A stretch of DNA of 64,000 nucleotides from Asparagopsis taxiformis (taxonomy: Eukaryota > Rhodophyta > Florideophyceae > Bonnemaisoniales > Bonnemaisoniaceae). The position numbers were made by a program, and so were the translations under genes. Every line of letters starts with the position of its first letter. Within the stretch, counting starts at the first letter, position 1. Below are positions 9,773 through 19,442 of the stretch, in pieces. The stretch is taken from positions 1 through 64,000 of the forward strand of contig JALQPE010000062.1 in NCBI GenBank assembly GCA_030407315.1, written 5' to 3'. A model generated the notes under the pieces. The model worked only from the letters and a program-made list of their open reading frames with translations, had not been told where the DNA came from and made no database searches.

Positions 9773-11382
9773 CTGTCCTCAAAGATTTCTATCCTTCCGA
9801 CGCACCAACTGGGAGAGGTATACGTGCAGCATTGACGCGGTCTATGATGAAAGAAATCCGTTATGTGGTTTTCAACGGCCCAATTCTATCGGATGACTCT
9901 CTCGACCATTCCGTCGCGCCTGAAATAGGTGTGCAGGAAAGGCGGACTAGGCGAAAATCCTTGGAAGGGAATACTGCACCTCAACCACGACAACAATCCG
10001 CATCGTATGGTGATACTTCAAATGCTGCCATTGATCGCTCGGACGTGGTACAGAGTCCAAATGTACTTACCCAACAGCAGACACAGGGCAGTCTAGAAAT
10101 ATCGGATCGTGTTAACGCTGAGGTCGGTGCTGCAACACAGGTTGGTGAAGAGGCGACAGGGAAAGCGGCAGATTCCGAAAGCGCAAAGCATGTTACAACG
10201 GACCGCGCAGTGCCTACTGCGCCTACCGAGAACAATTCTTCGAAACCTGGAGATTGTGAAGTTCGGGATGTGTTGCAGAAGACCGTAGGAACTCAAGAGC
10301 TTGAACCAACTGGTGCAAATCGAGGAAGAAATGACCACGGTGATGAAAATGACCTGCAACAACCACCTAGCCCAGTGGCAGCCGGAAGTGCCACGCTCAG
10401 ACCAGAGCAGGGTGGAAAGTCGCCGGCGAATATGTCAGTTGGTCATCCAAGAACTGGTCGAGATGGTGAAGGAGGTCCTGAATCTAGGAAGAGCGATGGG
10501 TCTGGAACGAAAGATGTCCGCGAAGAATGTCCCGAACATTCTTCTGGAAGGACAACGGAGGACCCGATGAAAGGTGTACGAAATCAGGGTGATGGCACTG
10601 GAGACGCTATGTTATCTACAGCGGATGTCGGCCTACCTGTTTTACCTGAGCTGGAGGACACGGAAACACCTGTTACCAGTTCTACGCCTAGGAAGTTGAT
10701 GAAAGCCAAGCACAGCAGTGGTTTCGTGCCCTTAAAGGCAAAGCCGAGGAATACGGAGACGCCGCCAATGATTCTACGATCCAAACGGAAATTGGTGGAT
10801 GTCACCCCTCAAGAGGTTATTGACCTGGTGGAGGAGGATACCAGCAGGCCGCGGCAGAAGAAGAAGCAAAAGATGCGTGAAGACGCAAATTTGCAATCCG
10901 GCAAAGACGCTGCAGTCCACGCGGTTCAAGAAGGTCAGTATTCGGACAGGCAACAAAATGATGTCCCTGACAAAGATGTGGAGGAAGGTATAGAAGCGAA
11001 ACTGCCTGTTTTCATTCATCCCGACAGTCGAATGAAATACTATGTGAATGGGAAACTGGTTGATACGCTTCGAGCCGAGGTCGCTGAAGCAGCAGCGAGT
11101 GCCTATTCAGCACAAAATGTTTCCGCTGAGTTTCTCTCGAGGGCTTATTTCCGAGAGAAACGAAATGAAATAGACTTGGTTGGGTTTACAATTCTGGACG
11201 GAATATTCAAGTCTTCTTCTACTGCAGATGCGATCCACGAACTGCTCCTTCATTTTTCTGCGTTGTTTGAGGAACGTCTCGAGGATGCCAAGAAGAACTC
11301 TGAATCCGGTGACACCCGCAGAGATCCTGTTGAGGTTGAGACAATTGGAGAGGTTGAGAAGAGAAAGAAAGATGTCGCTTGA
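9769..11382 (+). CDS. Linker segment of ParB-dioxygenase A (frame +1)
   Basis: Continues gene A in the next frame. The assigned first codon (TTG at 9769) is not a credible start; the segment matters only as continuation. Residues ~40-400 are charged, Ser/Thr/Pro/Glu-rich and probably disordered, with a basic KKKQKMRED cluster (~360) that could be a nuclear signal. The end matches paralogue B: LPVFIHPDSRMKYYVNGKLVDTL aligns with LPLCVPSNSRMKYYITEEDIDTI, and LVGFTILDGIFKSSS with LGYVVLQDIFSSTT. These are the N-terminal part of the dioxygenase region. The ORF stops at 11382 before the catalytic core, which reappears after about 300 bp. Confidence 0.6.
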   Translation: MTVLKDFYPSDAPTGRGIRAALTRSMMKEIRYVVFNGPILSDDSLDHSVAPEIGVQERRTRRKSLEGNTAPQPRQQSASYGDTSNAAIDRSDVVQSPNVLTQQQTQGSLEISDRVNAEVGAATQVGEEATGKAADSESAKHVTTDRAVPTAPTENNSSKPGDCEVRDVLQKTVGTQELEPTGANRGRNDHGDENDLQQPPSPVAAGSATLRPEQGGKSPANMSVGHPRTGRDGEGGPESRKSDGSGTKDVREECPEHSSGRTTEDPMKGVRNQGDGTGDAMLSTADVGLPVLPELEDTETPVTSSTPRKLMKAKHSSGFVPLKAKPRNTETPPMILRSKRKLVDVTPQEVIDLVEEDTSRPRQKKKQKMREDANLQSGKDAAVHAVQEGQYSDRQQNDVPDKDVEEGIEAKLPVFIHPDSRMKYYVNGKLVDTLRAEVAEAAASAYSAQNVSAEFLSRAYFREKRNEIDLVGFTILDGIFKSSSTADAIHELLLHFSALFEERLEDAKKNSESGDTRRDPVEVETIGEVEKRKKDVA

Positions 11383-11690
11383 CTTGGTTTACTATCGGAT
11401 CGCCTCGCAACACCACTACTTATACTACTGGAATTTCACAATTTCGGATTTTCAGAGTTCCAACCTGCAGCGCGCCGCATACACGACGGCGTAACCCTAG
11501 CTGGCCCGAATCCAGATCGGTATCCACGTGCCAATCCCGATTCGACCAAAATGGTAAAATCACCAGCTCATTGCCCTGAGCAAAGTGTACCGGGTTAGAT
11601 TTCACATAGTCCACTAGATCCGTCGCTACAGTCACAACAATGCAAGTAATCAATAATCCATATTGTATCACATTCCAGTAGTACTCACAC
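11383..11690. other. Interruption in ParB-dioxygenase A (intron or insertion)
   Basis: The homologous protein lacks this stretch. A minus-strand ORF (11420-11719) shows no known domain. A plausible 3' splice site (…AATCCAG near 11703) exists but no strong 5' splice consensus (GTAAGT-like) is seen at the left edge, so a short insertion is as likely as an intron. Confidence 0.4.
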
Positions 11691-12388
11691 TTGGAATCCA
11701 GCTGGAAACCATAAGTCACTCTGAGGTGCCCACATCAACAGATCCGGACTGGACACCGTGGTGCATGGCTATGATGGATGGGAAAAACTCTGATGAAGAA
11801 GGTGAGAAGGGCAGAGGAATCTTTATAACAAAGCGGAAGAGCTTATGTGATGACCTCGAGGATAACAATAATAATCTCTATCGGAAGAAGATGATTGTTG
11901 AGCTCGGTCTAGGTATTTGTGCGGAAGGTTTGGAATTGAGGACTAGTGGGAAGGACCCGATGGCCTTCCCCAGCACTGGAACTACTTTAGTGCTGACTGG
12001 AGAGCGGACTAAACCTCGTGCTGGACATACAGACTATGAAGTGGGAATCGATGAAGTTAACAGTCCCCCTTCTCCGCCATCCTACTTCATGATGTCAAGC
12101 GGCGCAGATGGATTCGGCCTCGTGCTTGCACCCTACAGTCATGTCTGTTTATCCCATCCCAACAGAGAGTTATACAGAGTTCCAATGAAGAGGTGTGAAG
12201 TAGCACCATATTATGTTCTTGTCTGCCGAGGGGATGTTTATCACCACGAGGAAGGCTTTGAGAGCGATAAGGGTCTTCAATACAAGTTCCCGATCCGATC
12301 TCACATATTCCTCAAAACTGAGCAGCATCAAAGTGAAGAAGGAGAATATGTCGTTGGACATTGGGAGGGCAATTCGAAATTGAAGTGA
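11691..12388 (+). CDS. 2OG-Fe(II) dioxygenase domain of ParB-dioxygenase A
   Basis: The C-terminal part of gene A. It begins to match paralogue B at KRKSLCDDLE (~11830) and follows the double-stranded beta-helix pattern: TTLVLTGE strand, HTD (HxD iron site, ~12025-12033), SYFMMSSGADGFGLVL strand, SHVCLSHP, YYVLVCRGDVYHHEEGF (distal His) and PIRSHIF (Arg that would hold 2-oxoglutarate). Catalytic residues all appear present, so this half may be intact. The substrate is unknown. Base oxidation of the TET/JBP kind is a guess from the fusion to a ParB domain and the transposon context; a phytanoyl- or prolyl-hydroxylase-like activity is not excluded. Confidence 0.65.
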
Positions 12389-12702
12389 TGAAGGGCATCT
12401 GTCCAGCCCTGTTGAAGCCTTAGTTGGGTATGAATCCGTAGAGTAATAAACACAATTCCAATAGAACATGATAAAAGAGATACTGCATGGATTCTTTATA
12501 TAGTCAGATCAATTTCACAAATGTAACAAACACCACATGCAGCAAGCTATTCTCCAAAGAAAGGTCTACCTACAAGACTTGCAAATTCTAAACCTCCTCA
12601 GTAGATGCAAGAATCGATAGCAGATAGTAAAACCTGGTATTATATTACATCGTTTACTATCCCCGGCAAAATTTTCAGTTCCTGAGAACAGTAGGAGTCT
12701 GG
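12389..12702. other. 3' flank of gene A; nothing recognised
   Basis: A/T-leaning sequence with an AATAAA at about 12443 that could serve as poly(A) signal for gene A. No ORF of note. Confidence 0.3.
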
Positions 12703-12942
12703 CCGGGTATTATTTTGGGTCGGTATAGACCAAGTGCACCAACCCCATTGGCCGGTGGTAGTCCGGACAACCTCGGCCTATGGCGTCGGTGCACCTGGCT
12801 TTTGGGAGGCCAAAATAATACCGGGTATTATTTTGTGTCGGTATAGACCAAGTGCATCAACCCCATTGGCCGGTGGTAGTCTGGATAACCTCGGCCAATG
12901 GCGTCGGTGCACCTGGCTTTTGGGGGGCCAAAATAATACCCG
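12703..12942. mobile_element. Short TIR element with a 118-bp internal tandem duplication
   Basis: The ends form a perfect 15-bp inverted repeat (CCGGGTATTATTTTG and its complement at 12928-12942). The same end sequence recurs at 12821, so the body consists of two 118-bp copies that differ at a few bases. Each copy folds back internally (GTGCACC…GGTGCAC, CATTGGCCG…CGGCCxATG). Flanks show no clear target duplication. A remnant lies at 8095-8150. Confidence 0.7.
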
Positions 12943-13417
12943 GTATTATTCCTAGTTTCTCAAGCCAGGTGCAGTGCACTCATTGGCCGAAGCCCACTTA
13001 TTCGTGGTTCATGTTGAATACAGACGCATTTGGTATGTACGCATCAGCTCCACGAGTTGGTGCAAAATGCTGGGAAGTATGTGACTTCAGCATTATGTAG
13101 TTATTACTTGAGTGGTTTTGGGGTAATCACCATGACCAACTCGTACCTGTTTAGCCACTTTGAGTATGAACTCGTCGTATAGCGATTGTATTTGGCCGCA
13201 GAAATTAACTGAATTTCGAGTATTACTCTTGATCTGAGTCAAGTGGTCTAGAAATAAACAAAAAATTGAAATCAGAGTTGAAACGGATTGTTCACGTTTG
13301 ATCCTCTATCAGACTGCAGTAGCGAAATAAATCTATCTTAATCGTCTCTGTATCGTCGTTATCGGGGTCGTACACTCAATCAAGCTTCTCTCCATTCCTT
13401 CTTTCCCTCATCCTTCA
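12943..13417. other. 5' flank of ParB gene E; nothing recognised
   Basis: No supported gene. A partial copy of the short-TIR element's arm (CAGGTGCAGTGCACTCATTGGCCG) lies just inside the left edge; the rest is AT-rich and would hold the promoter of the ParB gene at 13418. Confidence 0.3.
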
Positions 13418-13906
13418 ATGGCTCCTCGCACTCGCTCCAAACCCTCTGCCCCCGCCCCTGCTCGCGCTTCGACTCGCGGTCGGGCCTCCGCTCGCTCTCG
13501 CGCCCCTTCTCGCTCTCGCGCCCCTCCTCACAGCCCTGGTCACGATAACTCTGTCACCGCCGAGGTTCAGTTGTCAGACTGTCCCAAAGCTGACCACAGG
13601 CTGTCTCCCTTGGATTTGCACAGACCTCTCCTATTCTCTCGTCATATTAGGGAAGGGAGAGTGCTTGAGCTGAAGGAGAAGTTCCTGAGGGAAGGATTCA
13701 CCTCCTCAATCTCCCGAATCCTTGCCTGCAAAATGCTCCTTCCTAGTGAAGGCAGCACAACCCCCACCCTTCAAACGTTCTACATTGATGGTGGCCATCG
13801 CGTTGCGGCTCTCCAGAAGTGCATTCGTAAAGACCCGGAAGGGCAACATCCGTATGCTGCTTCATTCAGGAACATCGATGTGGCTTTAATACTAAATTCG
13901 ATATGA
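13418..13906 (+). pseudogene. ParB/Srx-domain gene E, truncated after the DGGHR box
   Basis: The 162-residue ORF opens with a basic Ala/Arg/Ser/Pro tail (residues 1-45, repeated ARSRAPSRSR-type units). It then has the family block FSRHIREGRVLELKEKFLREGF (~71-92) and YIDGGHRVAALQ (~122-133). After FRNIDVAL the homology ends abruptly and a stop follows within a few codons. The helical THDV/ADN block and any catalytic domain are missing, so this is a 3'-truncated copy. The downstream 500 bp show no remnant of the rest. Confidence 0.65.
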
Positions 13907-14398
13907 ACAGAACGTACTTTTCAAACCAGAATCGGAAAATTTTGAGATGTTGATTGACCCAGAAAATGTTGATTGAATTGTAGCCAATGAGGAGAAAATA
14001 ATGACTGACTGGAATAGCACTGAAATTCCACGTATTTTTCAGCCCGTAGCACTGTTCAAATACAGTGTCTGACAGTCTGTCGCTACCTTTTTGGTCTGTT
14101 GTGCGGACAGCCTGTTGCCACTCTATGTGATTCTGCCATCAAGCGCAGAGGCAGCCTCATTGGTAGTTTCCGATAAAATCTGATCATATCTAAGCCCGCA
14201 GTTCACATAATTTTTTAAAGAAAATGTTTTTGCACCGTGTTTCTATTGACTGTACAACCATGCTACGTAGACTTAACATTTATACGCAGCACACCCGTCT
14301 GTAATCCATCTTATTATCAGCCCAGACTCTCACCATTACTCACCACCTACCCACCCACTCCGAGCCACTCCATTGATTCAGTCGAGCCACTCACTTAA
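13907..14398. other. Gene-free stretch after ParB gene E
   Basis: No ORF with recognisable content. A patch at 14065-14120 (GACAGTCTGTC…GGACAGCCTGTTGCC) resembles the short repeats found inside the copia LTRs (compare 31240-31300), which hints at an old LTR fragment. Confidence 0.3.
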
Positions 14399-16927
14399 TC
14401 ACCTTTTCATCTTGCACTCCACATGGGAAGACACGATGAGTTGGGCAGCATGTGGTAAAAAGGCTGTTATTCCGAGCGCTTCTGCCAGAGTAGTTGCAGA
14501 AGATACGGCTTTTTCATAGAACACCTTTCCACTTTCATGCGCAGATGATTTTGCATCATCTGGAGATCCACGTGCTTGTCGTAAATCATTACCTGCCAAG
14601 GTGGATGCATTCAACTGGTCGGCAGCTTCGACAACAAACCTTAACACTTCATTTTCATAGTAGGTTGATAAAGCAGATTCGATATTTATCTTTACGCCAA
14701 GGATGAATAGTTCAACTTGTAAGCGCATTGCGCCTTTTATTGCAGAAAGCTCTCTGCCTGATGAGGCGGTAATTACTTGACGCAGAGCGGAAGCTAATTG
14801 GGATGCAAATTATTCATGTCTGCGGTGCAACTGGACGCACAGTGAGACAAGATGACCAGTGTCACTAGTCAACCATCAGTTGTCCGTCAAATGGTTGGGT
14901 TGGTTTCGGGAACATTTGTTGAGACGAGTATGTACTTGCTGCTCGGAGCAGCATATTGAACATCGGATTCTCTGGTCGAATGTAGAGAGGACAATCGCAT
15001 GAATTCAACAATCACATCTGTTGATTGCCCATCCATGCTGCCACCTCCCGCCGACAATTCAGCACCAATTGTACCCGTTAGATCATCGGAATGTGTAGAA
15101 CGTTTGGCTACCATTTCAGTCAAGTACTTACGACATAGTGAGGAATCAACACCCTCCCTTGCAACCACCACCTTGGATAGCTTTCTGCGTATAGCATCGT
15201 CTTCGTTGTACACTTGCAGCCAGGCATTGCCTGCAAATTGCACCGAGCATCGCAGCAGATTCGCCTCGCCCATTCCACGGTGGTGGTTTTGCCTGTGGTA
15301 TACATACGAAACGGACATTGCTGGAGAGTAGTTGGATGAAGGGTGGACGAGTGCGAAGCATTGCAGCATTTAGGAGCAGCGGGTGATTCGTGGCGGGATG
15401 CGACATTGGGATATTGAGCTTCTTCCAGTATGAGAATGGTGTCCAGTGGTATGACTGTCGTTCCATTGCCTACGAGGGGACCATGTTGAGCGTAGCAGTG
15501 AGCGAAGTTCGCTCACTGGTATACAATGTGTCGACAGGTATATCTTACGTAAGAGGGAAACGAATAGCATCCAACATACCATGTACAGCTGCCACACGAG
15601 GGAGCGAAATATACGTCATGGACATCTCTGTATTGAATAAAAATCTGATGCAACTCATGTGATCATCTCACTTGTTGCGTCTGAACAACACCGGACGCCT
15701 CCAAGGGCTCTAGACGATTGCATAACGACAGAGCCAAGCTCACTGTGTGCATCACTGCGTCGGACATTGTTTCCCGTCCAGTGACATCCACCGCTTCCCG
15801 AAATCTGCCTAGTGCACGAGTTACACTGTCATAGTCATTCACAGTGAACGATGAGTCAATGCTCGTCAAGAAGTATCTCACGACGATATTCCTCCATTTT
15901 GAGAAATTGATTAAGCGGCTCAACAAAACCTGTCATTCTCTTCCATGTTTGCAGGAGCGACATAGAGCATCCTCTCACCCGAGGCCCAGGTAGAGGTGTA
16001 TGTGGATCTGTGACTGCTGCAAGTCTTGCAAACTCCGCACGACACTCGCGATCATCCAGATTCCGTACGACACGTGCTACTATAGCTATGGTACTCTGCA
16101 CCGTTGCGTCACGCTTGCCATGAAATGTCAAATCATCAGGTGATTGCATGCCACATATCCGCGCCCCAGCACGCGCTATACATGACAGCATGCATAGAGT
16201 CTCAAAGATAGCGTCGTCGGTGAGATTATGCGACGCATGAACGATGGCAAAGACGCGATCCGATAGATGAAACTCATCGATAATTCCAAGAAGCTCGTTA
16301 GATGATCGGATGATGCCAAGGTTAGCATGACGCCACGTCCACTCACTATCGATGAAGTGCGCATGGAGTGCGATGACGACTTTTTGTACCACCAGACGTC
16401 CAGCGTCAGCGAAAATGCAGATGCAGACGATATCAGTGATCGCACTTTTGTCGTCACTTCCGCCTGCAGCTGTGGAAGAATATCACAAGTAAGCTGCTCT
16501 TTCGAAGGCGGTGTCGATATCAATATTCGAACCATAGCCCAATTCTGCAACATCTCCGGCGGAATCAGAGACTTGCATATCGCAATTGCTACGTCACATT
16601 CAAAGTGAGGCACATGTCCCTTCCGGCGTCGCTTTGCACGATGATGCTCAGACCCTTCTTGAATTTGTTCAGTAGTTGTAGACGTGGATGATTTCGCTGC
16701 GCATGGTTGAACAACGCGCTTGTACCACCAGAAGCCGTTTCCCTATTCCTCGCCACAAAGCCCCGTATGCGAAAAATTTTGGCCGCCTTGCCTTCTTCCC
16801 CTTCGCCGATTAATTCTTTCCGGATACTCGTAGCAGTGGACGGGGAAATAGGATGAAGGGTACAAATTGTACTGCGGAAAAACGACAGAGTGGGTGAACA
16901 GGTGAACAAGGGGGTGAAAAACGCCAT
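14399..16927 (-). pseudogene. Decayed hAT-superfamily transposase
   Basis: Overlapping minus-strand ORFs in different frames read as one hAT protein. A BED-type zinc-finger remnant (GTSALFNHAQRNHP) lies in 16589-16927. The catalytic-domain start FSLTLDVWWYKK is in 16176-16613. ALHAHFIDSEWTWRHANLGI and SDRVFAIVHASHNLTDDAI (hAT-type strands) are in 15856-16392, and a C-terminal-like PFSYWKKLNIP…HPLLLNAAML in 15146-15466. Each junction needs a frame change, so the gene is dead. The ORFs at 14399-14728 and 14887-15369 may be its far 3' end but are not clearly recognisable. Confidence 0.6.
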
Positions 16928-17605
16928 GGCAGGCTAGATGGGTTCCAGAGGGGAAGTTAAGAGCGTAGGAAGTGTCGGAAAGTGCTTTGATAATCATGGA
17001 GGAGCGCGCGCGATCAAGTGATAGCTGCGAATTGTGCTGTTCACTGACAGGTGCGCCGATGAGATTGGTGGCGTTTGAATGGACGTTGTCCACTGCACGG
17101 GCAGAAAGAGCACTGTTAACGCCCGAGAGTGCGCCCGCAATTTCAGTGGCAGCATGTGCGGTTGCAATGTCTGTGACAAGAATGGTGAAGATGATTCGGA
17201 CAGCATTGGCGATGCGCTGAGAGCGTGGAGGATCAATGCTCTCTGTTTCAGTATGAATAGGTGGTCGTTCCTGGTGATGCCATTTTAAAAACATTCGCCA
17301 GAACAATTGTTTCCGCTTGAGTAGAATTGATTTCGCCCAAGTTGGCGACGGAAACGTGCGGCTGACAAGCGGGAAAGACGGCAAGAAAGATGCAGAGGAT
17401 ACTTGCGATGCGCGACACGCTGAGAAATTTGTGACGATCACTCATGGCAAACAGACGTTGGGAAGGGAAAGGGAACACATTGCAGAGAGAGGATGTGCGA
17501 TGCGGAAGGGAGAGGGAATACTTTCATGGCCTTGGTGGGTCATGCATGCACGGCTTACAGAAAATGCATATCTGGCAATGAAATAGCCGGTGTGCTTCCA
17601 GTAGA
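16928..17605. other. Gene-free stretch beside the hAT remnant
   Basis: Overlapping ORFs occur on both strands (for example 16743-17441 minus and 16972-17220 plus) with biased composition and no known domain. I do not support a gene. It may be the 5' flank of the hAT element. Confidence 0.3.
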
Positions 17606-17609
17606 AAGC

Positions 17610-17690
17610 CGCCGGCCGCGGGTACAAATTTGATCACATGTCACAATTCAAAATTGTGACTCAAAATTTTGTACCGGCCTGTTGTGCTTC
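17610..17690. repeat. Nested inverted repeat
   Basis: The outer arms GGTACAAATTTGA and TCAAAATTTTGTACC enclose a perfect hairpin with GTCACAATT/AATTGTGAC arms and a 3-base loop. A second small palindrome, GTACACAATGATTGTGTAC, lies at about 17772-17790. Confidence 0.6.
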
Positions 17691-17939
17691 AATTTCAAGC
17701 ACAACCCTCCGTGACATGTTGTACCTCCCGCCAATAAGTGGCAGTGTTTCGGTTGCATACTTTGAGCATAATGTACACAATGATTGTGTACATGTGTGTA
17801 CTCGAGACGCCATGGCGTGGATGTCTTGGCGGTGCTCATTGTAATTCACGCACAACAGTGCGTGCATGCCGACGCGGACATCAGCACACGACGGAGCATG
17901 TGATACGTCCATGCATGGACTGCATCACACACTCAACGT

Positions 17940-18310
17940 GCAAATAGGATCTTATAGCAGTCCATGCCTGGAGCATATGACTGTAAAGGGGTATAGGAGT
18001 GTGGAGCATGTATGACACGGATGGTTGTACACATAAGTGTGTGGCGTACGAGAAGCAATCAGTGGAGCAGTGTATGGTCGTCGGCACTTTGCAATACGGC
18101 GTGTATGATTGTACAGGGGTATAGGAGCGTGGAGCATGCATAGCATGGATGGATTTACACATATGTTTGCATGAGTCTGTGGCGTGCATGGATGGGTGTA
18201 CAAAGAAGTGTGCATGAGTCTGTGGCGTGCATGGATGGCACGGAAGGGTGTACAAATAAGTGTGCATGTCTGTGTGGCGGCAGTGAAGCAATCAGTGCAA
18301 CAGTGCATGC
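17940..18310. repeat. Degenerate repeats rich in TGTACA / GCATGGATGG
   Basis: Phrases such as GTGTACA, AGTGTGCATG, GTCTGTGGCGTGCATGGATGG recur irregularly, with two close copies at about 18165-18235. The minus-strand Cys/His/Tyr-rich ORFs here (17881-18329) are by-products of the repeat. Confidence 0.5.
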
Positions 18311-18406
18311 ACGTCACAGCACTTTGCAATATGAATTATTATGAATGAGTGAGTGGCATTAAAGAGATTCTGAACGACATACATTTATGTGAACGGTCTT
18401 ACCAAC

Positions 18407-19442
18407 TTATTTAAACGATGGCAACTGCTCTCGTACTCGATCACAGGCTGCACCATCTAACTTTCCGTCCACTAGCGAGTCAAACATTGTAATCACCGAA
18501 GTAAGCGCAATTGTGTCAATCCAGGGTGTAGGAGTGCCGAGCACAAAGCACGGTTTGTACCTACTCCGGTAGGAGTCAGCGTCCGTTTTGGTGTACCAAT
18601 GAACCATCAATTTTGCGATACGGTTTCCCTATGTGTTCTCGCCACCCAGAACGGCTCCTCATCCGTACACTGATCCCCTTTGACCACCAGAAATAACTTC
18701 TTTCCCGATTTTGTAGCACTCAGAAGACTCGGCGACGCCGTTTCTTCGTGAATCGAAAGCGTCTCCGAATTTTCGGACTGTTGCACGATGGGCTTTTCAG
18801 TAGCTTTGGAGGGTTGAAACTGCTGCTCAGCACGCGATACTTTATTTTTGTCCGTAGGAGATTGCGGCTGTGTTTGCGTCGCTAGATGTTTGTCCATATC
18901 AGATTTCTGTGCACTGAACGTGTCAATGTGCGAATTTTTCGGCGCGGATTGATGCGCTTTGTCTGCCGGCAAGCATACTCGATGGTGAGGAGATGGAGAG
19001 CGGAGTCGCATACAGCGCTCACAACGTTCACACTCTCCCCCCTTTTTTTCTCGATCGCCAGTTGCGCAGTTTTTTTCAGTGGTTTTTTGTTTGACCACTG
19101 CATCTCGCGGGAGAAGCCGAATACCTGCGTTAAGAATTGATAGCAGACGGCACTCCCGCGATATGCGTACATCTCCGACACCGGCTCATATAACGATACT
19201 AAGTAGCGCTGTCGTCTCGTACGATCATACTCAACGACGCGAAACGAGTCCCGTACTAGATCTTCGCTGGCTGCAATTTCGAAGCAGCGCCGGGAACAGC
19301 ATTGTACCTTGTGCAATTCTCCATCTTCGAACTTTTTCGCTATGATTTTTGCCCTGTTCAGATTTCTCTTCCTGATAGAGGACACCTGTCCTTTCATCGC
19401 GAAAGACAGTCGGTCTATTTTAGATCCGGATGATTCGGTCAT
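18407..19442 (-). pseudogene. Internally deleted transposon protein (N-terminal CC..C domain joined to C-terminal FW..VHWY tail)
   Basis: The minus ORF 18882-19442 has a Cys-rich N-terminal block (QCCSRRCFE) followed by SFRVVEYDRTRRQRYL and AVCYQFLTQVFGFSRE. This pattern resembles the N-terminal domain of eukaryotic transposon proteins of the DUF7869 kind. A frame-shifted ORF (18607-19098) continues with a low-complexity Ser/Gln/Lys linker, then KKLFLVVKGD…EEPFWVARTHRE. The last segment (18407-18610) reads LVHWYTKTDAD. No DDE/DDD core is present, so this looks like a deletion derivative. Family recall only; moderate to low certainty. Confidence 0.4.

Noticed and set aside
18000..18330. Cys/His-rich minus-strand proteins
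   Set aside because: The composition comes from TGTACA/GCATGG repeats; there is no finger spacing.
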